From contig BSBM01000200.1 of assembly GCA_027924585.1 (NCBI GenBank), forward strand, positions 1,116,001-1,180,000: DNA of 64,000 bases. Direction: 5' to 3'. The position numbers and the translations under genes were made by a program. Shown one piece after another: positions 35,967 to 48,399 of the stretch. The stretch comes from Larix kaempferi. Lineage: Eukaryota; Streptophyta; Pinopsida; Pinales; Pinaceae. The stretch's first letter is position 1, and every line of letters starts with the position of its first letter. A model generated the notes under the pieces. That model made no database searches. It worked only from the letters and a program-made list of their open reading frames with translations, and was not told the DNA's origin.

Positions 35967-38900
35967 TTAAAAAACACGAGTTTTTAGAAAATGTGTTTTA
36001 TTTCATAAATGGATTCAACAAAGTATGCACATTCTAAGTCATAACGACTTTCTATAGTTTGTGCATGCGTCCAGAAATAAGAAAAGCTTACTTCCACTGT
36101 TTTTTAAAATCACAGCTTCTAGAAGGTTTACATGATTTCGTAAAAAACACGAGTTTTTAGAAAATGTGTTTTATTTATTAAATGGAATCTACAAAGTATG
36201 CACATTCTACGTCATAACGAATTTCTATAGTTTGCGCATGCGTCCGGAAATAAGAAAAGCTTACTTCCACCGTTTTTTAAAATCACAGCTTCTAGAAGGT
36301 TTACATGATTTCGTAAAAAACATGAGTTTTTAGAAAATGTGTTTTATTTCATAAATGGAATCTACAAAGTATGCACATTCTACATCATAACCACTTTCTA
36401 TAGTTTGCGCATTCATCCGGAAATAAGAAAAGCTTACTTCCCCCGTTTTTTAAAATCACAGCTTCTAGAAGGTTTACATGATTTCTTAAAAAACACGAGT
36501 TTTTAGAAAATGTGTTTTATTTCATAAATGGAATCAACAAAGTATGCACATTCTACGTCATAACGACTTTCTATAGTTTGCGCATGCGTCCGGAAATAAG
36601 AAAAGCTTACTTCCCCCCGTTTTTTAAAATCACAGCTTCTAGAAGGTTTACATGATTTCTTAAAAAACATTAGTTTTTAGAAAATGTGTTTTATTTCATA
36701 AATGTAATATACAAAGTATGCACATTCTACGTCATAACGACTTTCTATAGTATGTGCATGCGTCCGGAAATAAGAAAAGCTTACTTCCCCCGTTTTTTAA
36801 AATCACAGCTTCTAGAAGGTTTACATGATTTCTTAAAAAACACGAGTTTTCAGAAAATTTGTTTTATTTCATAAATGGAATCAACAAAGTATGCACATTC
36901 TACGTCATAACGACTTTCTATAATTTGCACATGCGTTTGGAAATAAGAAAAGCTTACTTCCCCCGTTTTTTAAAATCACAGCTTCTAGAATGTTTACATG
37001 ATTTCTGAAAAAACACGAGTTTTTAGAAAATGTGTTTTATTTCATAAATGGAATCAACAAAGTATGCACATTCTACGTCATAATGACTTTCTATAGTTTG
37101 CACATGCGTCCGGAAATAAGAAAAGCTTACTTCCACCGTTTTTTAAAATCACAGCTTCTAGAAGGTTTACATGATTTTGTAAAAAACACGAGTTTTTAGA
37201 AAATGTGTTTTATTTCATAAATGTAATATACAAAGTATGCACATTCTATGTCATAACGACTTTCTATAGTTTGTGCATGCGTCCGGAAATAAGAAAAGCT
37301 TACTTCCCCCGTTTTTTAAAATCACAGCTTCTAGAAGGTTTACATGATTTCTTAAAAAACACGAGTTTTCAGAAAATTTGTTTTATTTCATAAATGGAAT
37401 CAACAAAGTATGCACATTCTACGTCATAACGACTTTCTATAATTTGCGCATGCGTTTGGAAATAAGAAAAGCTTACTTCCCCCGTTTTTTAAAATCACAG
37501 CTTCTAGAATGTTTACATGATTTCTTAAAAAACACGAGTTTTTAGAAAATGTGTTTTATTTCATAAATGGAATCAACAAAGTATGCACATTCTACGTCAT
37601 AACGACTTTCTATAGTTTGCGCATTCGTCCGGAAATAAGAAAAGCTTACTTCCACCGTTTTTTAAAATCACAGCTTCTAGAAGGTTTACATGATTTTGTA
37701 AAAAACATGAGTTTTTAGAAAATGTGTTTTATTTCATAAATGGAATCTACAAAGTATGCACATTCTACGTCATAACGACTTTCTATAGTTGGGCATGCGT
37801 CCGGAAATAATAAAAGCTTACTTCCACCGTTTTTTGAAATCACAACTTCTAGAAGGTTTACATGATTTCGTAAAAAAAACGAGTTTTTAGAAAATCTGAT
37901 TTATTTCATAAATGGAATCTACAAAGTATGCACATTCTACGTCATAACGAATTTCTATAGTTTACGCATGCGTCCGTAAATAAGAAAAGATTATTTCCAC
38001 CGTTTTTTAAAATCACAGCTTCTAGACGATTTACATGATTTCATAAAAAACACGAGTTTTTAGGAACTATGTTTTATTTGATAAATGGAATCTACAAAGT
38101 ATGCACATTCTACGTCATAACGACTTTCTATACTTTGCGCATGCGTCCGGAAATAAGAAAAGCTTACTTCCACCGTTTTTTAAAATCACAGCTTCTAGAA
38201 AGTTTACATGATTTCTTAAAAAACACGAGTTTTTAGAAAATGTGTTTTATTTCATAAATGGAATCAACAAAGTATGCACATTCTATGTCATAACGACATT
38301 CTATAGTTTGCGCATTTGTCCGGAAATAAGAAAAGATTACTTCCACCGTTTTTTAAAATCACAGCTTCTAAAAGGTTTACATGATTTCTTAAAAAACACG
38401 AGTTTTTAGAAAATGTGTTATTTTTCATAAATGGAATCAACAAAATATGCACATTCTACGTCATAACGACTTTCTATATTTTGCGCATTCCTCCGGAAAT
38501 AAGAAAAGCTTACTTCCACCGTTTTTTAAAATCACAGCTTCTAGAAGGTTTACATGATTTCGTAAAAAACACGAGTTTTTAGAAACTCTGTTTCATTTCA
38601 TAAATGGAATCAACAAAGTATGCACATTCTACGTCATAACGACTTTTTATAATTTGCGCATGCGTCCGGAAATAAGAAAAGCTTACTTCCACCGTTTTTT
38701 AAAATCACAGCTTCTAGAAGGTTTACATGATTTCTTAAAAAACACGAGTTTTTAGAAAATGTGTTTTATTTCATAACTGTAATCTACAAAGTATGCACAT
38801 TCTATGTCATAACAACTTTCTATAGTTTGCGCATGCATCCGGAAATAAGAAAAGCTTACTTCCACCGTTTTTTAAAATCACAGCTTCTAGAAGGTTTACA

Positions 38901-39186
38901 TGATTTCGTAAAAAACACGAGTTTTTAGAAAATGTGTTTTATTTCATTAATGGAATCTACAAAGTATGCACATTCTATGTCATAACGACTTTCTATAGTT
39001 TGCGCATGCGTCCGGAAATCAGAAAAGCTTACTTCCCCCATTTTTTAAAATCACAGCTTCTAGAAGGTTTACATGATTTCTTAAAAAACACGAGTTTTTA
39101 GAAAATGTGTTTTATTTCATAAATGGAATCAACAAAGTATGCACATTCTATGTCATAACGACTTTCTATAGTTTGCGCATGCATTT
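35900..39186 (+). repeat. Higher-order repeat family, copy A (19 monomers, 3287 bp)
   Basis: Bounded by the marker GGAAATAATAAAAGC at 35900 and 39187. Private variants shared with copies B and C: GGATTCAACAAAG (36011), TTTATTTATTAAATGG, CATCATAACCAC, TGTAATATACAAAG, GTTTTCAGAAAATTTG, ATAATTTGCGC, GTTGGGCATGCG, CCGTAAATAAGAAAAGATT, TTTTTAGGAACTATG, TGTTATTTTTC and GCATTCCTCCGG. It ends through an ATAACTGTAATC and a TTCATTAATGG monomer. Confidence 0.9.
36686..37723 (+). repeat. Three-monomer duplication nested in copy A
   Basis: Two 519-bp (3-monomer) units, 36686-37204 and 37205-37723. Each runs through TGTAATATACAAAG, GTTTTCAGAAAATTTG, ATAATTTGC, CTAGAATGTTTACATG and GATTTTGTAAAAAAC. The same doubled unit is present in copies B (39972 and 40491) and C (43084 and 43603), so it existed before the larger unit was amplified. 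Confidence 0.85.
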
Positions 39187-42100
39187 GGAAATAATAAAAG
39201 CTTACTTCCCCCGTTTTTTAAAATCACAGCTTCTAGAAGGCTTACATGATTTCTTAAAAAACACGAGTTTTTAGAAAATGTGTTTTATTTCATAAATGGA
39301 TTCAACAAAGTATGCACATTCTAAGTCATAACGACTTTCTATAGTTTGTGCATGCGTCCAGAAATAAGAAAAGCTTACTTCCACTGTTTTTTAAAATCAC
39401 AGCTTCTAGAAGGTTTACATGATTTCGTAAAAAACACGAGTTTTTAGAAAATGTGTTTTATTTATTAAATGGAATCTACAAAGTATGCACATTCTACGTC
39501 ATAACGAATTTCTATAGTTTGCGCATGCGTCCGGAAATAAGAAAAGCTTACTTCCACCGTTTTTTAAAATCACAGCTTCTAGAAGGTTTACATGATTTCG
39601 TAAAAAACATGAGTTTTTAGAAAATGTGTTTTATTTCATAAATGGAATCTACAAAGTATGCACATTCTACATCATAACCACTTTCTATAGTTTGCGCATT
39701 CATCCGGAAATAAGAAAAGCTTACTTCCCCCGTTTTTTAAAATCACAGCTTCTAGAAGGTTTACATGATTTCTTAAAAAACACGAGTTTTTAGAAAATGT
39801 GTTTTATTTCATAAATGGAATCAACAAAGTATGCACATTCTACGTCATAACGACTTTCTATAGTTTGCGCATGCGTCCAGAAATAAGAAAAGCTTACTTC
39901 CCCCGTTTTTTAAAATCACAGCTTCTAGAAGGTTTACATGATTTCTTAAAAAACATGAGTTTTTAGAAAATGTGTTTTATTTCATAAATGTAATATACAA
40001 AGTATGCACATTCTACGTCATAACGACTTTCTATAGTTTGTGCATGCGTCCGGAAATAAGAAAAGATTACTTCCCCCGTTTTTTAAAATCACAGCTTCTA
40101 GAAGGTTTACATGATTTCTTAAAAAACACGAGTTTTCAGAAAATTTGTTTTATTTCATAAATGGAATCAACAAAGTATGCACATTCTACGTCATAACGAC
40201 TTTCTATAATTTGCGCATGCGTTTGGAAATAAGAAAAGCTTACTTCCCCCGTTTTTTAAAATCACAGCTTCTAGAATGTTTACATGATTTCTTAAAAAAC
40301 ACGAGTTTTTAGAAAATGTATTTTATTTCATAAATGGAATCAACAAAGTATGCACATTCTACGTCATAATGACTTTCTATAGTTTGCACATACGTCCGGA
40401 AATAAGAAAAGCTTACTTCCACCGTTTTTTAAAATCACAGCTTCTAGAAGGTTTACATGATTTTGTAAAAAACACGAGTTTTTAGAAAATGTGTTTTAGT
40501 TCATAAATGTAATATACAAAGTATGCACATTCTACGTCATAACGACTTTCTATAGTTTGTGCATGCGTCCGGAAATAAGAAAAGCTTACTTCCCCCGTTT
40601 TTTAAAATCACAGCTTCTAGAAGGTTTACATGATTTCTTAAAAAACACGAGTTTTCAGAAAATTTGTTTTATTTCATAAATGGAATCAACAAAGTATGCA
40701 CATTCTACGTCATAACGACTTTCTATAATTTGCGCATGCGTTTGGAAATAAGAAAAGCTTACTTCCCCCATTTTTTAAAATCACAGCTTCTAGAATGTTT
40801 ACATGATTTCTTAACAAACACGAGTTTTTAGAAAATGTGTTTTATTTCATAAATGGAATCAACAAAGTATGCACATTCTACGTCATAACGACTTTCTATA
40901 GTTTGCGCATTCGTCCGGAAATAAGAAAAGCTTACTTCCACCGTTTTTTAAAATCACAGCTTCTAGAAGGTTTACATGATTTCGTAAAAAACATGAGTTT
41001 TTAGAAAATGTGTTTTATTTCATAAATGGAATCTACAAAGTATGCGCATTCTACGTCATAACGACTTTCTATAGTTGGGCATGCGTCCGGAAATAAGAAA
41101 AGCTTACTTCCACCGTTTTTTGAAATCACAACTTCTAGAAGGTTTACATGATTTCGTAAAAAAAACGAGTTTTTAGAAAATCTATTTTATTTCATAAATG
41201 GAATCTACAAAGTATGCACATTCTACGTCATAACGACTTTCTATAGTTTACACATGCGTCCGTAAATAAGAAAAGATTATTTCCACCGTTTTTTAAAATC
41301 ACAGCTTCTAGACGGTTTACATGATTTCATAAAAAACACGAGTTTTTAGGAACTATGTTTTATTTGATAAATGGAATCTACAAAGTATGCACATTCTACG
41401 TCATAACGACTTTCTATACTTTGCGCATGCGTCCGGAAATAAGAAAAGCTTACTTCCACCGTTTTTTAAAATCACAGCTTCTAGAAAGTTTACATGATTT
41501 CTTAAAAAACACGAGTTTTTAGAAAATGTGTTTTATTTCATAAATGGAATCAACAAAGTATGCACATTCTATGTCATAACGACATTCTATAGTTTGCGCA
41601 TTCGTCCGGAAATAAGAAAAGATTACTTCCACCGTTTTTTAAAATCACAGCTTCTAAAAGGTTTACATGATTTCTTAAAAAACACGAGTTTTTAGAAAAT
41701 GTGTTATTTTTCATAAATGGAATCAACAAAATATGCACATTCTACGTCATAACGACTTTCTATATTTTGCGCATTCCTCCGGAAATAAGAAAAGCTTACT
41801 TCCACCGTTTTTTAAAATCACAGCTTCTAGAAGGTTTACATGATTTCGTAAAAAACACGAGTTTTTAGAAACTCTGTTTTATTTCATAAATGGAATCAAC
41901 AAAGTATGCACATTCTACGTCATAACGAATTTCTATAGTTGGGCATGCATCCGGAAATAAGAAAAGCTTACTTCCACCGTTTTTTTAAATCACAGCTTCT
42001 AGAAGGTTTACATGATTTCGTAAAAAACACGAGCTTTTAGAAAATGTGTTTTATTTCATAAATGTAAACTACTAATTATGCACATAATACGTCATAACGA

Positions 42101-42298
42101 CTTTCTATAGTTTGCGCATGCGTCCGGAAATCAGAAAAGCTTAGTTCCCCCATTTTTTAAAATCACAGCTTCTAGAAGGTTTACATGATTTCTTAAAAAA
42201 CACGAGTTTTTAGAAAATGTGTTTTATTTCATAAATGGAATCAACAAAGTATGCACATTTTATGTCATAACGACTTTCTATAGTTTGCGCATGCATTT
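39187..42298 (+). repeat. Higher-order repeat family, copy B (18 monomers, 3112 bp)
   Basis: Same order of private variants as copy A, starting GGATTCAACAAAG at 39298. The length is 18 x 173 less two bases, explained by two monomers with the 1-bp deletion GTTGGGCATGC (about 41074 and 41938). Its right end differs from A: after the AACTCTG monomer it has GTTGGGCATGCATCC, then GAGCTTTTAG with TGTAAACTACTAATTATGC (42063), the variant of the 15-mer copies at 33069 and 35664. This end is a mosaic. Confidence 0.88.
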
Positions 42299-45200
42299 GG
42301 AAATAATAAAAGCTTACTTCCCCCGTTTTTTAAAATCACAGCTTCTAGAAGGTTTACATGATTTCTTAAAAAACACGAGTTTTTAGAAAATGTGTTTTAT
42401 TTCATAAATGGATTCAACAAAGTATGCACATTCTAAGTCATAACGACTTTCTATAGTTTGTGCATGCGTCCAGAAATAAGAAAAGCTTACTTCCACTGTT
42501 TTTTAAAATCACAGCTTCTAGAAGGTTTACATGATTTCGTAAAAAACACGAGTTTTTAGAAAATGTGTTTTATTTATTAAATGGAATCTACAAAGTATGC
42601 ACATTCTACGTCATAACGAATTTCTATAGTTTGCGCATGCGTCCGGAAATAAGAAAAGCTTACTTCCACCGTTTTTTAAAATCACAGCTTCTAGAAGGTT
42701 TACATGATTTCGTAAAAAACATGAGTTTTTAGAAAATGTGTTTTATTTCATAAATGGAATCTACAAAGTATGCACATTCTACATCATAACCACTTTCTAT
42801 AGTTTGCGCATTCATCCGGAAATAAGAAAAGCTTACTTCCCCCGTTTTTTAAAATCACAGCTTCTAGAAGGTTTACATGATTTCTTAAAAAACACGAGTT
42901 TTTAGAAAATGTGTTTTATTTCATAAATGGAATCAACAAAGTATGCACATTCTACGTCATAACGACTTTCTATAGTTTGCGCATGCGTCCGGAAATAAGA
43001 AAAGCTTACTTCCCCCGTTTTTTAAAATCACAGCTTCTAGAAGGTTTACATGATTTCTTAAAAAACATGAGTTTTTAGAAAATGTGTTTTATTTCATAAA
43101 TGTAATATACAAAGTATGCACATTCTACGTCATAACGACTTTCTATAGTTTGTGCATGCGTCCGGAAATAAGAAAAGCTTACTTCCCCCGTTTTTTAAAA
43201 TCACAGCTTCTAGAAGGTTTACATGATTTCTTAAAAAACACGAGTTTTCAGAAAATTTGTTTTTATTCATAAATGGAATCAACAAAGTATGCACATTCTA
43301 CGTCATAACGACTTTCTATAATTTGCGCATGCGTTTGGAAATAAGAAAAGCTTACTTCCCCCGTTTTTTAAAATCACAGCTTCTAGAATGTTTACATGAT
43401 TTCTTAAAAAACACGAGTTTTTAGAAAATGTGTTTTATTTCATAAATGGAATCAACAAAGTATGCACATTCTACGTCATAATGACTTTCTATAGTTTGCA
43501 CATGCGTCCGGAAATAAGAAAAGCTTACTTCCACCGTTTTTTAAAATCACAGCTTCTAGAAGGTTTACATGATTTTGTAAAAAACACGAGTTTTTAGAAA
43601 ATGTGTTTTAGTTCATAAATGTAATATACAAAGTATGCACATTCTACGTCATAACGACTTTCTATAGTTTGTGCATGCGTCCGGAAATAAGAAAAGCTTA
43701 CTTCCCCCGTTTTTTAAAATCACAGCTTCTAGAAGGTTTACATGATTTCTTAAAAAACACGAGTTTTCAGAAAATTTGTTTTATTTCATAAATGGAATCA
43801 ACAAAGTATGCACATTCTACGTCATAACGACTTTCTATAATTTGCGCATGCGTTTGGAAATAAGAAAAGCTTACTTCCCCCGTTTTTTAAAATCACAGCT
43901 TCTAGAATGTTTACATGATTTCTTAAAAAACACGAGTTTTTAGAAAATGTGTTTTATTTCATAAATGGAATCAACAAAGTATGCACATTCTACGTCATAA
44001 CGACTTTCTATAGTTTGCGCATTCGTCCGGAAATAAGAAAAGCTTACTTCCACCGTTTTTTAAAATCACAGCTTCTAGAAGGTTTACATGATTTCGTAAA
44101 AAACATGAGTTTTTAGAAAATGTGTTTTATTTCATAAATGGAATCTACAAAGTATGCGCATTCTACGTCATAACGACTTTCTATAGTTGGGCATGCGTCC
44201 GGAAATAAGAAAAGCTTACTTCCACCGTTTTTTGAAATCACAACTTCTAGAAGGTTTACATGATTTCGTAAAAAAAACGAGTTTTTAGAAAATCTGTTTT
44301 ATTTCATAAATAGAATCTACAAAGTATGCACATTCTACGTCATAACGACTTTCTATAGTTTACGCATGCGTCCGTAAATAAGAAAAGATTATTTCCACCG
44401 TTTTTTAAAATCACAGCTTCTAGACGGTTTACATGATTTCATAAAAAACACGAGTTTTTAGGAACTATGTTTTATTTGATAAATGGAATCTACAAAGTAT
44501 GCACATTCTACGTCATAACGACTTTCTATACTTTGCGCATGCGTCCGGAAATAAGAAAAGCTTACTTCCACCGTTTTTTAAAATCACAGCTTCTAGAAAG
44601 TTTACATGATTTCTTAAAAAACACGAGTTTTTAGAAAATGTGTTTTATTTCATAAATGGAATCAACAAAGTATGCACATTCTATGTCATAACGACATTCT
44701 ATAGTTTGCGCATTCGTCCGGAAATAAGAAAAGATTACTTCCACCGTTTTTTAAAATCACAGCTTCTAAAAGGTTTACATGATTTCTTAAAAAACACGAG
44801 TTTTTAGAAAATGTGTTATTTTTCATAAATGGAATCAACAAAATATGCACATTCTACGTCATAACGACTTTCTATATTTTGCGCATTCCTCCGGAAATAA
44901 GAAAAGCTTACTTCCACCGTTTTTTAAAATCACAGCTTCTAGAAGGTTTACATGATTTCGTAAAAAACACGAGTTTTTAGAAACTCTGTTTTATTTCATA
45001 AATGGAATCAACAAAGTATGCACATTCTACGTCATAACGACTTTTTATAATTTGCGCATGCGTCCGGAAATAAGAAAAGCTTACTTCCACCGTTTTTTAA
45101 AATCACAGCTTCTAGAAGGTTTACATGATTTCTTAAAAAACACGAGTTTTTAGAAAATGTGTTTTATTTCATAACTGTAATCTACAAAGTATGCACATTC

Positions 45201-45395
45201 TATGTCATAACAACTTTCTATAGTTTGCGCATGCATCCGGAAATAAGAAAAGCTTACTTCCACCGTTTTTTAAAATCACAGCTTCTAGAAGGTTTACATG
45301 ATTTCGTAAAAAACACGAGTTTTTAGAAAATGTGTTTTATTTCATTAATGGAATCTACAAAGTATGCACATTCTATGTCATAACGACTTTCTATA
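42299..45395 (+). repeat. Higher-order repeat family, copy C (17-18 monomers)
   Basis: Third copy, starting GGATTCAACAAAG at 42410. Its right part follows A rather than B (ACTTTTTATAATTTG about 45043, ATAACTGTAATC 45171, TTCATTAATGG about 45342). Similarity to A stops near 45395, where C reads TAGTTTTCGCATG and A continues to the GGAAATCAG monomer. Confidence 0.86.
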
Positions 45396-48300
45396 GTTTT
45401 CGCATGCGTCCGGAAATAAGAAAAGCTTACTTCCACCGTTTTTTAAAATCAAAGCTTCTAGAAGGTTTACATGATTTCGTAAAAAACACGAGTTTTTAGA
45501 AAATGTGTTTTATTTAATTAATGGAATCTACAAAGTATGCACATTCTACGTCATAACAACTTTCTATAGTTTGCGCATGCGTCCGGAAATAAGAAAAGCT
45601 TATTTCCCCCGTTTTTTAAAATCACAGCTTCTAGAAGGTTTACATGATTTCGTAAAAAACACGAGTTTTTAGAAAATGTGTTTTATTTCATAAATGGAAT
45701 CAACAAAGTATGCACATTCTACGTCATAACAACTTTCTATAGTTTGCGCATTCGTCCAGAAATAAGAAAAGCTTACTTCCATCGTTTTTTAAAATCACAG
45801 CTTCTAGAAGGTTTACATGATTTTGTAAAAAACAAGAGTTTTTAAAAAATGTGTTTTATTTCAGAAATGGAATCTACAAAGTATGCACATTCTACGTCAT
45901 AACGACTTTCTATAGTTTGTGCATGCGTCCGAAAATAAGAAAAGCTTAATTCCACTGTTTTTTAAAATCACAGCTTCTAGAAGGTTTACATGATTTCTTA
46001 AAAAACACGAGTTTTTAGAAAATGTGTTTTATTTCATAAATGGAAACGACAAAGTATGCACATTCTACGTTATAACGGCTTTCTATAGTTTGCGCATTCA
46101 TCCGGAAATAAGAAAAGCTTACTTCCACCGTTTTTTAAAATCACAGCTTCTAAAAGGTTTACATGATTTCGTAAAAAACACGTGTTTTTAAAAAATGTGT
46201 CTTATTTCACAAATGGAATCTACAAAGTATGCACATTCTATGTCATAACGACTTTCTATAGTTTGCACATGCGTCCGGAAATAAGAAAAGCTTACTTCCA
46301 CCATTTTTTAAAACCACAGCTTCTAGAAGGTTTACATGATTTCGTAAAACACACGAGTTTTTAGAAAATGTGTTTTATTTCATAAATGTAAACTACTAAT
46401 TATGCACATTCTACATCATAACGACTTTCTATGGTTTGCGCATGCGTCCGGAAATAAGAAAAGCTTACTTCCCCCGTTTTTTAAAATCACAGCTTCTAGA
46501 AGGTTTACATGATTTCTTAAAAAACATGAGTTTTTAGAAAATGTGTTTTATTTCATAAATGGAATCAACAAAGTATGCACATTCTACGTCATAACGACTT
46601 TCTATAGTTTTCGCATGCATTTGGAAATAATAAAAGCTTACTTCCCCCGTTTTTTAAAATCACAGCTTCTAGAAGGTTTACATGATTTCTTAAAAAACAC
46701 GAGTTTTTAGAAAATGTGTTTTATTTCATAAATGGAATCAACAAAGTATGCACATTCTAAGTCATCACGACTTTCTATAGTTTGTGCATGCATCCGGAAA
46801 TAAGAAAAGCTTACTTCCACCGTTTTTTAAAATCACAGCTTCTAGAAGGTTTACATGATTTCGTAAAAAACACGAGTTTTTAGAAAATGTGTTTTATTTC
46901 ATAAATGGAATCTACAAAGTATGCACATTCTACGTCATAACGAATTTCTATAGTTGGGCATGCGTCCGGAAATAAGAAAAGCTTACTTCCACCGTTTTTT
47001 AAAATCACAGCTTTTAGAAGGTTTACATGATTTCGTAAAAAACACGAGTTTTTAGAAAATGTGTTTTATTTCATAAATGTAATCTACAAAGTATGCACAT
47101 TCTATGTCATAACGACTTTCTATAGTTTGTGCGTTCGTCCGGAAATAAGAAAAGCTTATTTCCACCGTTTTTTAAAATCACAGCTTCTAGAAGGTTTACA
47201 TGATTTCGTAAAAAACATGAGTTTTTAGAAAATGTTTTTTATTTCACTAGAGGAATCTACAAAGTATGCACATTCTACGTGATAACGACTTTCTATTGTT
47301 TGCGCATGCGTCCGGAAATAAGAAAAGCTTACTTCCCCCGTTTTTTAAAATCACAGCTTCTAGAAGGTTTACATGATTTCTTAAAAAACACGAGTTTTTA
47401 GAAAATGTGTTTTATTTCATAAATGGAATCTACAAAGTATGCACATTCTACGTCATAAGGACTTTCTATAGTTTGCGCATGCGTCCGGAAATAAGAAAAG
47501 CTTACTTCCACCATTTTTTAAAATCATAGCTTCTAAAAGGTTTACATGATTTCGTAAAAAACACGTGTTTTTAGAAAATGTGTTTTATTTCATAAATGGA
47601 ATCTACAACGTATGCACATTCGACGTCATAACGACTTTCTATAGTTTGCGCATGCGTCCGGAAATAAGAAAAGCTTACTTCCACCGTTTTTTAAAATCAC
47701 AGCTTCTAGAAGGTTTACATGATGTCGTAAAAAACACGATTTTTTAGAAAATGTGTTTTATTTCATAAATGGAATCTACAAAGTATGCACATTCTACGTC
47801 ATAATGAATTTCTGTAGTTTGCGCATGCGTCCGGAAATAAGAAAAGCTTACTTCCACCGTTTTTTAAAATCACAGCTTCTAGAAGGTTTACATGATTTCG
47901 TAAAAAACACAAGTTTTTAGAAAATGTTTTTTATTTCATAAATGGAATCTACAAAGTATGCACATTCTACGTCATAACGACTTTCTATAGTTTGCGCATG
48001 CATCTGGAAATAAGAAAAGCTTACTTCCCCCGTATTTTAAAATCACAGCTTCTCGAAGGTTTACATGATTTCTTAAAAAACACGAGTTTTTAGAAAATGT
48101 GTTTTATTTCATAAATGGAATCAACAAAGTATGCACATTCTACGTCATGACGACTTTCTATAGTTTGCGCATGCCTCCGGAAATAAGAAAAGCTTACTTC
48201 CCCCGTTTTTTAAAATCACAGCTTCTAGAAGGTTTACATCATTTCTTAAAAAACACGAGTTTTTAGAAAATGTGTTTTATTTCATAAATGGTATCAACAA

Positions 48301-48399
48301 AGTATGCACATTCTACGTCATAACGACTTTCTATAGTTTGCGCATCCGTCCGGAAATAAGAAAAGCTTACTTCCACCGTTTTTTAAAATCACAGCTTCT

